From contig JABIRP010000403.1 of assembly GCA_018699735.1 (NCBI GenBank), positions 1 to 60,787 of the forward strand: 60,787 nucleotides of DNA. Direction: 5' to 3'. The notes under the pieces were generated by a model that was not told where the DNA came from, searched no databases, and worked only from the letters and a program-made list of their open reading frames with translations. Source of the DNA: Rhodospirillaceae bacterium (GTDB lineage: Bacteria; Pseudomonadota; Alphaproteobacteria; Thalassobaculales; Thalassobaculaceae). Positions 43,159-51,029 of the stretch are shown here, one piece after another (position 1 is the first letter of the stretch; the number at the start of each line of letters is the position of its first letter). The translations under genes were made by a program, and so were the position numbers.

Positions 43159-43920
43159 ATGACCACCAAATTCGATCTCGCCGGCAAGGTAGCGCTGGTC
43201 ACTGGCGCATCTCAGGGGTTGGGGACTCGCTTTGCCAAGACCCTTGCCGATGCCGGTGCGGCTGTGGGCTTGGCGGCCCGGCAAGCCGACAAGATCGCGG
43301 ACCTCAAGACCGAGATCGACCAGGCGGGCGGCAGTGCCGTTTCGGTGCGCATGGATGTGACAGACGCCGCTAGCGTTGCCGACGCGATCACGGCGGTTGA
43401 GGCAGGACTTGGGCCGATCGATGTGCTGGTCAATAACGCCGGCATCGCGATCACCAAGCCGTTCCTTGAGATGGAGGAAGCCGATTATGACCAGGTGCTC
43501 GACACCAACCTGAAGGGCTGCTTCCTGGTAGGCCAGGCGGTGGCTCGGCGGATGACCGAACGGGGCGAGGGCGGCTCGATCATCAACATCACCTCGATAC
43601 TGTCGACCGAGGTTATGGGTCAGCTCTCGACCTATTGCGCCTCGAAGGGCGGGTTGACCCAGCTCACCCGAGGGATGGCGTTGGAATTGGCGCGGGCGAA
43701 AATCCGAGTGAATGCGATCGCGCCCGGTTACATCGAAACACCGATCAACTCCGAGTTCTTTCAGGGCCCGACCGGTCAGGCGCTGGTCAAGTCGATCCCG
43801 CAACGTAGGCTCGGCCAGGAGCCGGATCTGGATGGCGCGCTGCTGCTGCTCGCCTCGGACGCATCGGCCTATATGACCGGGAGCACGATCACTGTCGACG
43901 GCGGCTTCGTGCTGCGCTGA
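43159..43920 (+). CDS. Short-chain dehydrogenase/reductase
   Basis: A 253-residue classical SDR with VALVTGASQGLGTRFAKTL, an Ala/Arg after strand 2 (GLAARQADK) that fits NADP(H), DVLVNNAGIAITKP, the Ser in IINITSILS and YCASKGG. The C-terminus ASAYMTGSTITVDGGFVLR is usual for the family. A beta-oxidation role (3-hydroxyacyl-CoA) is possible, as acyl-CoA ligase and acyl-CoA dehydrogenase genes flank it. Confidence 0.92.
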   Translation: MTTKFDLAGKVALVTGASQGLGTRFAKTLADAGAAVGLAARQADKIADLKTEIDQAGGSAVSVRMDVTDAASVADAITAVEAGLGPIDVLVNNAGIAITKPFLEMEEADYDQVLDTNLKGCFLVGQAVARRMTERGEGGSIINITSILSTEVMGQLSTYCASKGGLTQLTRGMALELARAKIRVNAIAPGYIETPINSEFFQGPTGQALVKSIPQRRLGQEPDLDGALLLLASDASAYMTGSTITVDGGFVLR

Positions 43921-43947
43921 GATCATGGTTCTCGCTCCTCCAATTGC

Positions 43948-44052
43948 CCGTTTCCCGGCCGCAGCAAAGCGAAGAGCCGGGATCTCGATCAAATGTTTGC
44001 ACACTATCCCGTCGAGGCCCCGGATAGCCGCTTCGCGCCTTCCGGGGAGCGG
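43948..44052. repeat. Family A palindromic repeat, copy A3
   Basis: Left arm CCGTTTCCCGG (43948-43958) and right arm CCGGGGAGCGG (44042-44052). The interior has AGCAAAGCGAAGAGCCGGGA and CCCCGGATAGCCGCTTCGC, words shared with copy A4. It fills the spacer and ends 29 nt before the acyl-CoA dehydrogenase start. Confidence 0.85.
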
Positions 44053-44081
44053 AAGCACTGTTTCAAATGGAGTGCGATAGA

Positions 44082-45872
44082 ATGGTTCTCGCTCCCCGCC
44101 CGGAAGATCTCGACTTCATCCTGCACGACATGTTGCGAGTGGAGGAGCTTGCCGAATACCCGCGCTTTGAGGAGCACGGGCGCGAGACTTTCGAGGCGGT
44201 GTTGGAGACCGCGCGACGCATTGCCGAGGACAAGTTTCAGCCGCATAACCGCGCCGCCGATCTGGCTGAACCGAAGCTGGTGGATGGCAAGGTTGAAATC
44301 ATTCCCGAGATTGGCCAGGCGATCGAAGCGTTCAATCAGGCCGGCTTCTCGGCGGCACATCACGACGAGGCGCTCGGCGGCATGCAGTTGCCCTGGACCG
44401 TGGTGCAGGCCGCCTTTGTGCATTTCCAGGCGGCCAATCTCTCAACCGCTGCCTACCCCTTTCTCTCGATCGCGGCCGCAAACCTGATCCGGGCACAAGG
44501 CACGGATGCGCAGAAGGCGCGCTATCTGGGACCGCTGTTGAAGGGGCGATATTTCGGCACCATGGTGCTTTCCGAGCCGCATGCGGGGTCTTCGCTTTCA
44601 GATGTCCGCACCACCGCCAAGCCTGACGGCAATCAAGGGTACCGGCTTACCGGCTCTAAGATGTGGATCTCTGGCGGCGAGCACGAGATGGCGGAAAATA
44701 TTTTGCACCTGGTTCTGGCGCGGATAGAGGGGGCGCCGGCTGGGGTCAAGGGGTTGTCGCTATTCCTTGTGCCGCGGATCCGAGAAGACGGCGCCTTGAA
44801 CGACGTGCGTCTGGTCGGGCTCAATCACAAGATGGGTTATCGCGGCACGGTCAACACGGCTTTGGCCTTCGGAGATGGTGGTGATTGCCACGGCGAATTG
44901 ATCGGCGAGGCGAATGAAGGCCTCGCCTATATGTTCGGGATGATGAACGAGGCGCGGATCGGTGTCGGCCTCGGCGCAATAATGTTGGCCTATCAGGGTT
45001 ATCTCACCAGTCTCGACTACGCTCGTGAGCGACCCCAAGGCCGGCACCCGGGCGAAAAGGATCCGGACGCGCCGCAGGTCATGCTGATCGAACATGCCGA
45101 CATCCGGCGCATGTTGCTGAAGCAGAAAGCGGTGGCCGAGGGCGGTTTGGCGCTTGGCCTCTGGTTGGCGCGGCTGGTCGACCGGCACGGTCAGGACCCC
45201 TCCGAGCGAGAGCGCATCGAAGCCGGTCTTCTGCTCGATATCGTCACCCCGATCATCAAGGCGTTCTTCTCCGATCAGGCGCTTGCGGCAAACGATGCCG
45301 CGATACAGATCATGGGCGGCGCCGGTTACACCCGCGACCATCCGGTTGAGCAATATTGGCGCGATAACCGGTTGAACCCGATCCACGAGGGCGCCAACGG
45401 TATCCAGGCGATCGACTTGCTCGGCCGCAAGGCGACTATGCGCGACGGCGCCGCCTTCGGGTTGCTAGTTCGCGAGATCGAGGCCGAGACCGTGACGGCC
45501 CGTCAGGCGCCAATGCTGGAGGATTTGAGCGACCAGCTTTCAAGTGCTCTCAACCGTGTCCGGCACGTGACCTCGGTGCTGACCTCGGCCCAGCTTGGCC
45601 CGATGAAGATGCTGGCGAATGCGTCAGAATATATGGAAATGATGGGGCATTTGGTGCTGGCCTGGATTTGGCTGCGTCAGGCAAGTGCTGCTGTAGAGGG
45701 GTTGCGTGGCGAAGATGGGGGACATGTTGGCGACCGAGAGGATTTTCTGAAGGGCAAGTTACACACCTGCAGATATGTCTTCGCTCGGGAGTTGCCGAAA
45801 ATCAGTCCGCTGGCCGATACCCTGGAGCACTTCGATATGACCACATTCGATATGGATACCGAATGGTTCTGA
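44082..45872 (+). CDS. Long acyl-CoA dehydrogenase
   Basis: A 596-residue FAD enzyme of the long (about 600 residue) acyl-CoA dehydrogenase group, with an extra C-terminal helical domain. Key words are GTMVLSEPHAGSSLSDVRT, YRLTGSKMWISGGEHEM, the FAD-binding IMGGAGYTRDHPVEQYWRDN, and NPIHEGANGIQAIDLLGRK, whose Glu is the likely catalytic base. It oxidises an acyl-CoA to trans-2-enoyl-CoA and passes electrons to ETF. An alternative start is ATG 44067. The gene immediately follows a family A palindrome and its stop abuts that of the convergent permease gene. Confidence 0.93.
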   Translation: MVLAPRPEDLDFILHDMLRVEELAEYPRFEEHGRETFEAVLETARRIAEDKFQPHNRAADLAEPKLVDGKVEIIPEIGQAIEAFNQAGFSAAHHDEALGGMQLPWTVVQAAFVHFQAANLSTAAYPFLSIAAANLIRAQGTDAQKARYLGPLLKGRYFGTMVLSEPHAGSSLSDVRTTAKPDGNQGYRLTGSKMWISGGEHEMAENILHLVLARIEGAPAGVKGLSLFLVPRIREDGALNDVRLVGLNHKMGYRGTVNTALAFGDGGDCHGELIGEANEGLAYMFGMMNEARIGVGLGAIMLAYQGYLTSLDYARERPQGRHPGEKDPDAPQVMLIEHADIRRMLLKQKAVAEGGLALGLWLARLVDRHGQDPSERERIEAGLLLDIVTPIIKAFFSDQALAANDAAIQIMGGAGYTRDHPVEQYWRDNRLNPIHEGANGIQAIDLLGRKATMRDGAAFGLLVREIEAETVTARQAPMLEDLSDQLSSALNRVRHVTSVLTSAQLGPMKMLANASEYMEMMGHLVLAWIWLRQASAAVEGLRGEDGGHVGDREDFLKGKLHTCRYVFARELPKISPLADTLEHFDMTTFDMDTEWF

Positions 45873-45873
45873 G

Positions 45874-46848
45874 CTATCGCTCTTTCACATAAGGCATGCC
45901 GATCGCCTTCGGTGCGACCGCTTTGCCGATGAAGCCGGCGAGCAGGATCACGGTCAGGATGTAGGGCAGCGCTTGGATTGCCTGGACGGGAATTTCGCCG
46001 ATGCCCGGTATCGCTATCCCTTGTAGGCGAATGGCGACCGCATCGAGAAAGCCGAACAATAGGCACGCGCCGAGTGCCGGGCCGGGCCGCCACTTACCGA
46101 AAATCATGGCGGCAAGGGCTATGAACCCCTTGCCCGCCGTCATGTCGCGCACGAAGGAAGCTGAATGCGCGGTCGAGAGGTAGGCGCCGGCGATACCGCA
46201 CAGCACGCCGCAGCAGGCAAGCGCGCCATACCGCAGCGCCGTCACTGAGATGCCGGCTGTATCGACCGCCTCTGGCGCTTCCCCAACCGCCCGCAGGCGC
46301 AACCCAAACCGGGTCCGCTGCACCACGTACCAGGTCAGCGGCACGATAGCGAGAGCAGCGTAGACCAAGAGGTTGTGGCCGCTCAGCAGCTCACGATAGA
46401 TCGGTCCCAGGATCGGAATGCGGCCGATCTCTTCGGCGAACGGCCAGATGATCGGGGTGAAGCGCGCCTCTGTCGGTAGGGCCGGTGTCTGGCCACCTTG
46501 GTGAAACCAGGCGATGCCGAGCACAACCGTCAACCCGGCTGCCAGGATGTTGATCGCGACGCCACTGACCACCTGATTGCCGCGGTGTGTGATGCAGGCA
46601 AACCCGTGCAGCATCGCGAGCGCGAATGAGACGGCGATCCCAGCGCCAAGCCCGAACCAGTGCGAGCCGGTGACGTAAGCGGTTGCGGCGGCGGCGAAGG
46701 CGGCAGCCAGCATTTTACCCTCGAGCCCAATGTCGATTATGCCTGAACGCTCGGAAAACAGCCCGGCCATCGCCGCCAATATGAGCGGTGTTGCGACCCG
46801 AAGTGTGGCGTCGAATGTCAGGAGCGTGAGGAGCCAGGCGTCTTCCAT
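45874..46848 (-). CDS. BMP-type nucleoside ABC transporter permease (NupQ/YufQ-like)
   Basis: The roughly 324-residue permease has nine or so helices. It opens LLTFDATLRVATPLILAAMAGLFSERSG and has IDIGLEGKML, the family word next to it. Later FGLRLRAVGEAPEAVDTAGI and GKGFIALAAMIFGKW match BMP-family permeases. It pairs with the preceding permease gene (7 nt gap) and presumably with the ATPase and receptor encoded 4 kb upstream on the same strand. Nucleoside uptake is the usual role. GTG 46851 is an alternative start. Confidence 0.9.
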   Translation of the reverse strand: MEDAWLLTLLTFDATLRVATPLILAAMAGLFSERSGIIDIGLEGKMLAAAFAAAATAYVTGSHWFGLGAGIAVSFALAMLHGFACITHRGNQVVSGVAINILAAGLTVVLGIAWFHQGGQTPALPTEARFTPIIWPFAEEIGRIPILGPIYRELLSGHNLLVYAALAIVPLTWYVVQRTRFGLRLRAVGEAPEAVDTAGISVTALRYGALACCGVLCGIAGAYLSTAHSASFVRDMTAGKGFIALAAMIFGKWRPGPALGACLLFGFLDAVAIRLQGIAIPGIGEIPVQAIQALPYILTVILLAGFIGKAVAPKAIGMPYVKER

Positions 46849-46855
46849 CACCGCC

Positions 46856-47986
46856 TCACTCGCCCGGTGCCGGGGCGGTTTGCGAAAACAGGCGTGCCAT
46901 CACTGGGTTGAACATATAAGCCAGCGCACCGGAGAACAGAATGACCAGGCCCTGGATCACCAATACCATGTCGCGGGTGATGGAGTGGAACTCGAAATCC
47001 AGCTCGGCGCCGCCTTGATAGAGTGCGCCGAACAGCAGGCTCGCCAGCACGATGCCGACCGGGTGGTTACGCCCCATCAGGGATACGGCGATGCCTGTAA
47101 ACCCGTAGCCGGCGGTGAAGTCGAGCAGCAAGCGATGTTGCACGCCCATGATCTCATTGACGCCGACCAGCCCTGCCAATGCGCCCGAGACCGCCATGGT
47201 CATGACGATGACGCGCCGAGTGTCGATGCCGGCATAGCGCGCTGCTGTATCGTTGAACCCGACGGTGCGGATTGCGTAACCAGGGCGCGAACGCCAGATG
47301 AAGAACCAGACGAAGACGCAAGCCAGGAGCGCTAGTACGAAGGAAAGATTGAGCGGCGATCGGCTGACCTCAATCCCAATCCAGGCCAACACCTCATGCA
47401 TGAACGGCAACCAGACGCCAGGCTCGAACTCGCGGCTTTCCGGCGACATCTGACCTGGCTTGATCAGTACATTGACCAGCAGATAGACCATCAGCGCCGA
47501 GGCGATGAAGTTGAACATGATAGTGGTGATGACGATGTGGCTGCCGCGATGCGCCTGCAGCCAGGCGGGAATATAGGCCCAGCCGGCACCGAAAGCGGCG
47601 GCCGCCAAAATTGCCGCCGGGAGCACCAGTCCGGCCGGTAAATGCCCGTCCAGCCCAAGCGCCACCAGCCCGGCCCCAAGCCCGCCGATATAGGCCTGTC
47701 CTTCGCCGCCGATGTTAAACAACCCGGCATGGAAGGCGACAGCGACAGCGAGACCAGTGAAGGTAAAATTGGTTGCATAGTAGAGCGTGTAACCAATCGC
47801 CTCCTCACGCCCGAAGGCGCCAGCGACAAGCACCTGGAGTGCCTCCAGCGGATCTTCACCGATGATCAAGATGATCAGCCCGGAGACCAGAAACGCGGCC
47901 GCGATGTTCAAAAGCGGGATCAACCCGACATCGACCCAACGTGGCGGCTGGCCGGATTGCGTCACAGGATGGAACTTTCGTCGCAC
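46856..47986 (-). CDS. BMP-type nucleoside ABC transporter permease (NupP/YufP-like)
   Basis: A 376-residue permease. Features are LLNIAAAFLVSGLIILIIGEDP, ATNFTFTGLAVAVAFHAGLFNIGGEGQAYIGG, GSHIVITTIMFNFIASALMVYLL and the coupling loop AIRTVGFNDTAARYAGIDTRR. These match the first permease of BmpA-type nucleoside transporters. GTG start at 47986. The ATPase gene that usually precedes it is 3 kb away beyond an opposite-strand cassette. Confidence 0.9.
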   Translation of the reverse strand: MRRKFHPVTQSGQPPRWVDVGLIPLLNIAAAFLVSGLIILIIGEDPLEALQVLVAGAFGREEAIGYTLYYATNFTFTGLAVAVAFHAGLFNIGGEGQAYIGGLGAGLVALGLDGHLPAGLVLPAAILAAAAFGAGWAYIPAWLQAHRGSHIVITTIMFNFIASALMVYLLVNVLIKPGQMSPESREFEPGVWLPFMHEVLAWIGIEVSRSPLNLSFVLALLACVFVWFFIWRSRPGYAIRTVGFNDTAARYAGIDTRRVIVMTMAVSGALAGLVGVNEIMGVQHRLLLDFTAGYGFTGIAVSLMGRNHPVGIVLASLLFGALYQGGAELDFEFHSITRDMVLVIQGLVILFSGALAYMFNPVMARLFSQTAPAPGE

Positions 47987-48320
47987 ATGCGTCTGATTTT
48001 CCCGGTCTTTCTTTACGATACCACTTCACGATGCGCGATGGCTGTCCGTCAAGACAATTGGCAGCGGATGTGTTGTGATGTGGGGTGGATCCTGTGACTC
48101 TCTAAATTTACCGTCATTCCTGCGAAGGCGGGAATCCAAGCTTGTATTGGAGCCAGATTCTGGATTCCCGCCTTCGCAGGAATGACGTAAGAGAGCGGGC
48201 GGGGTCGGCAAAAAGGTCCGCAGTGTTTTGGGGTTAATCAATTTCACAGATATATATTCATGTTATCATATGTACGATAAAACCTTGCTTGCATGGACAT
48301 GATTGGGAGATGCCAAAGCC
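47987..48320. other. 334 bp intergenic region with palindrome B2 and an A/T-rich promoter zone
   Basis: No open frame worth reporting. The left part holds the divergent start of the permease gene. The centre holds the B2 palindrome (48112-48187). The right part, 48236-48290, is strikingly A/T-rich for this genome (GATATATATTCATGTTATC) and precedes the YeeE-like gene; it is a candidate promoter or repressor site. This is also the left edge of the cassette that splits the nucleoside transporter operon. Confidence 0.7.
48112..48187. repeat. Family B palindrome, copy B2
   Basis: Perfect 27 bp inverted arms (48112-48138 and 48161-48187), beginning CGTCATTCCTGCGAAGGCGG. Same family as B1 at 35244 (CGTCATTCC-GCG-AAGC-GGGAATCCA), with compensating base changes that preserve pairing in each copy. 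Confidence 0.95.
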
Positions 48321-48752
48321 ATGGAGAATTTCACACCAATTTCGGCGTTTGCCGGGGGACTGATGATCGGCGGAGCGGCGATTGTTCTGCTGTTGTTCAA
48401 TGGACGTGTCGCCGGTATCAGCGGTATCGCGGGCGGGTTATTGGCCCCAATGCGAGGTGATGCCCTGTGGCGGATTGTGTTTCTGGCCGGTCTCGCCGTC
48501 GGCCCGGTGCTGTATTCTCTGGCCACAGGCGAGGCGATTTCGATCGATGTCACCAGCTCAGTGCCGGCCCTCATTATCGGTGGATTTTTGGTCGGCTTTG
48601 GCAGCAGCGCCGGAAGCGGATGCACCAGCGGCCACGGTGTGTGCGGTCTCGCGCGGTTCTCCAAGCGATCCTTGGTGGCCACCGCGACGTTCATGGCCGC
48701 AGCACTGATCACCGTCTATTTGACCCGTCATGTCTTTGGAGTGCTGTCATGA
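48321..48752 (+). CDS. YeeE/YedE-family membrane protein, first half-transporter
   Basis: A 143-residue protein with four membrane segments. It carries GRVAGISGIAGGLLAP and the signature GSSAGSGCTSGHGVCGLARF, whose cysteine is used for thiosulfate or sulfide-related transport in YeeE/YedE proteins. ATG 48321 has GGGAG upstream. It overlaps the second half-transporter gene by four bases. Such pairs in alphaproteobacteria are often linked to sulfide or thiosulfate handling. Confidence 0.88.
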   Translation: MENFTPISAFAGGLMIGGAAIVLLLFNGRVAGISGIAGGLLAPMRGDALWRIVFLAGLAVGPVLYSLATGEAISIDVTSSVPALIIGGFLVGFGSSAGSGCTSGHGVCGLARFSKRSLVATATFMAAALITVYLTRHVFGVLS

Positions 48753-49198
48753 CCCGCGTCATTGTTGCCGGGCTGGCCGGCATTCTGTTTGGCGTTGGTC
48801 TGACCGTTTCCGCCATGATCAACCCGGCCAAAGTCTTGGGCTTTCTCGATCTCGCCGGGAACTGGGACCCGAGCCTGGCCTTTGTGCTTGCCGGTGCGAC
48901 CGGGATCGCGGCACTTGCCTTTCGAACCATCCTCAAGCGTGACAAACCGGTGCTGAGCGACGGGTTCCAGGTGCCGACCGTTAGCGCCATCGATCGACCC
49001 TTGGTCTGGGGGTCGGCGGTTTTCGGCATCGGCTGGGGCATTGTCGGGCTTTGCCCTGGGCCGACCTTCTCGACCTTGTTGCAAGGGCGGTGGGAGACTG
49101 GGTTGATCTTTTCAGCCATGATCGTCGGCATGGCGGTCCACCGCTTATTGCGCCGGGTCGTATCACGGAACCAGGCAACCACGATTGAAGCCGAGTAG
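48749..49198 (+). CDS. YeeE/YedE-related membrane protein, second half-transporter (DUF6691-like)
   Basis: A 149-residue protein with four membrane segments and the words GVGLTVSAMINPAKVLGFLDLAGNWD and GWGIVGLCPGPTFSTL, the second carrying the conserved Cys. It normally pairs with a YeeE/YedE-like half to form one channel for a sulfur species. The ATG overlaps the preceding stop (ATGA). A metallo-hydrolase gene follows 14 nt later and is probably in the same operon. Confidence 0.88.
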   Translation: MTRVIVAGLAGILFGVGLTVSAMINPAKVLGFLDLAGNWDPSLAFVLAGATGIAALAFRTILKRDKPVLSDGFQVPTVSAIDRPLVWGSAVFGIGWGIVGLCPGPTFSTLLQGRWETGLIFSAMIVGMAVHRLLRRVVSRNQATTIEAE

Positions 49199-49212
49199 GA
49201 CGGGGGAAGACG

Positions 49213-50094
49213 ATGAACCATTTACGCGTCGGCGATGCCGAGTTGTTTCGGATCGAGGAGATGATCGACACCAGCTTCGTTGCGACGGACTTCATTCCCT
49301 CCTTCGACGAGGCTGCCCTGGCGCCGCACATGGACTGGCTGGCGCCCAACCATTACAACCCCGCCACCGGCGGGTTGTCGCTCTCGATGCATGCCTGGGT
49401 GGTCCGGACCGGCCGGCACACGGTCTTGATCGATACTTGCGTTGGTAACGATAAAGACCGCATGCCGCGCGCCCATTGGCATCAGATGGACACGCCCTTC
49501 CTCGACCGCCTGCGGGCCACCGGCGTTGCCCCGGAAGATATCGACTACGTCATGTGCACGCATCTGCATCCTGACCACGTCGGCTGGAACACCAAGCTCG
49601 AAGACGGTCGCTGGGTGCCGACCTTCCCCAATGCCAAGTATCTTTTCGGCGAGGTCGAATATGAGCATTGGCTGGCCAACCCGTCGGATAATTCGGTGCG
49701 CCAGAACGCGATCAACGACAGCGTGCTGCCGATCGTTGAGGCCGGCCGTGCCGAGATGATCCGGGATGGTCATGATGTTGACGGCAGCTTCACCGTCGAG
49801 GCCTCGCCCGGACACACCCCCGGCCATCACGATTTCCGCCTGGTCTCGGACGGTAAGGACGCCCAATTCACCGGCGACGCCCTCCACCACCCGGTGCAGA
49901 TCTACAACGTCGACTGGTCCACCAGCGCCTGCTCCGACCCATTATTGGCCGCGAAATCACGCCGACGCATCCTGGAGAAATGTTGCGAGCGCAACTCGCT
50001 GCTGCTACCGGCCCATTTCCTGACCCCCAGCTGCGGGCATGTGGTCGATGCGGGTGGAGGTGAATTCGGGTTTGATTGGGGGCAGGGGGAATAA
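49213..50094 (+). CDS. Metallo-beta-lactamase-fold hydrolase
   Basis: A 293-residue MBL protein. The zinc motif is CTHLHPDHVGWN (HxHxDH), with further ligands in EASPGHTPGHHDF, TGDALHHPVQI and LLLPAHF. The size and the N-terminal layout (VVRTGRHTVLIDTCVGNDK) resemble the lactonase/alkyl-sulfatase-like MBL subgroup that includes AHL lactonases. Its position after two sulfur-related membrane proteins could suggest a thiol-linked substrate, but the sequence is not that of a persulfide dioxygenase. Confidence 0.88.
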   Translation: MNHLRVGDAELFRIEEMIDTSFVATDFIPSFDEAALAPHMDWLAPNHYNPATGGLSLSMHAWVVRTGRHTVLIDTCVGNDKDRMPRAHWHQMDTPFLDRLRATGVAPEDIDYVMCTHLHPDHVGWNTKLEDGRWVPTFPNAKYLFGEVEYEHWLANPSDNSVRQNAINDSVLPIVEAGRAEMIRDGHDVDGSFTVEASPGHTPGHHDFRLVSDGKDAQFTGDALHHPVQIYNVDWSTSACSDPLLAAKSRRRILEKCCERNSLLLPAHFLTPSCGHVVDAGGGEFGFDWGQGE

Positions 50095-50102
50095 AGTATA
50101 TG

Positions 50103-50119
50103 TATAGCATAATGCTATA
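50103..50119. promoter_or_regulatory. Palindromic operator candidate of the TacAT-like pair
   Basis: TATAGCATAATGCTATA is an inverted repeat with only the centre base unpaired. It lies 41 nt before the antitoxin start in an A/T-rich promoter zone. Ribbon-helix-helix antitoxins of this type repress their own operon through such sites. Confidence 0.65.
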
Positions 50120-50159
50120 AATTGATTATATTGCTACCTACAGTGACACGAGCGATGCC

Positions 50160-50456
50160 ATGACCGATGTAGCAAACCCTCGCGATGCAAATCTTCCGGC
50201 AAACCGACAGGTCAACCTGCGGCTCGCTTCGGATCGCCTTGATGTGATTGATAGAGCAGCGGCAATCGAGAATACCTCGCGCACGGAGTTCATGACCAAT
50301 ACAGCTTACCGCGAGGCCGAAAGGGTGATCTCCGAGCAATCGCTGCTACGCATTTCCTCGGACGCATATGAGAGCCTAGTCGATATGCTGCGCCAGCCGG
50401 CAAAGCCAATTCCTGAAATACAGGATTTGATAGCGATCCGCTCTCCGTGGGAGTGA
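50160..50456 (+). CDS. TacA-like antitoxin (DUF1778)
   Basis: A 98-residue protein. RQVNLRLASDRLDVIDRAA followed by NTSRTEFMTNTAYREAERVI is the DUF1778 ribbon-helix-helix sequence. The C-terminal SLLRISSDAYESLVDML and later Pro-rich tail bind the acetyltransferase toxin. It overlaps the toxin gene by 10 bp and is preceded by a palindromic operator. Together they form a type II system in which the toxin blocks aminoacyl-tRNA. Confidence 0.9.
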   Translation: MTDVANPRDANLPANRQVNLRLASDRLDVIDRAAAIENTSRTEFMTNTAYREAERVISEQSLLRISSDAYESLVDMLRQPAKPIPEIQDLIAIRSPWE

Positions 50457-50992
50457 CCTACGCGAAGCCCGAACCGATTACGTTGTCGCATGAACTGAGC
50501 AATTTCCGCTGCGGAGACGATCGAATTGACAGGTGGTTGCGCGATCACGCTGTCTCAAATGCCATAAAATTAGCGGGTTCAGTCCGAGTGGTTTCCGTGA
50601 GTGATACACGTGAGGTTGTCGCCTTCTACGCGCTGTCCCACAAAGTGATTACGGGGCGAAGCTTGCCTGGGCGGATGCGCCGAAACATGCCGCCCGAGAT
50701 CCCGGCGGTTTTTATCGGCCAGTTCGCCGTTGCCCTGGATCACCAGGGCAGCGGGCTCGGCAAGGCGTTGCTGAAGGACATGTTCAATCGGATTGTCCAT
50801 TCGCTTGCGGCCATTCCGGCACCATTGATCGCCTTGGATGCCGCGAACGAGGAGGCCGCACGGTTCTGGCGACATTGGGGTTTCCGGCCCTACCCGGATT
50901 TGATGGACACCGCTTATGTGATGCGAACGGTCGATCTTCTGGCGTCGATGGGATTGAGCTACGAGGCTGTGTTGGAGGGCCTGCGTGATTGA
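50447..50992 (+). CDS. TacT-like GNAT toxin
   Basis: The roughly 181-residue acetyltransferase toxin has LSHELSNFRCGDDRIDRWLRDHA (the TacT N-terminal word), REVVAFYALSHKVITG, the acetyl-CoA loop VALDHQGSGLGKALLKD and RFWRHWGFRPYPDL with the catalytic Tyr region. TacT-type toxins acetylate the amino group of charged tRNA and halt translation. GTG 50447 and GTG 50453 (overlapping the antitoxin stop) are both possible starts. It is the last gene of the cassette inside the transporter operon. Confidence 0.9.
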   Translation: MGVTYAKPEPITLSHELSNFRCGDDRIDRWLRDHAVSNAIKLAGSVRVVSVSDTREVVAFYALSHKVITGRSLPGRMRRNMPPEIPAVFIGQFAVALDHQGSGLGKALLKDMFNRIVHSLAAIPAPLIALDAANEEAARFWRHWGFRPYPDLMDTAYVMRTVDLLASMGLSYEAVLEGLRD

Positions 50993-51029
50993 AGCGTCAG
51001 TCCGCGTAATCACATTTTTCCGCCTTTCC

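Noticed and set aside
48321-50992. The cassette as an integron or prophage fragment
   Set aside because: No integrase, attC-like sites or phage genes are present; only toxin-antitoxin and metabolic-type genes.
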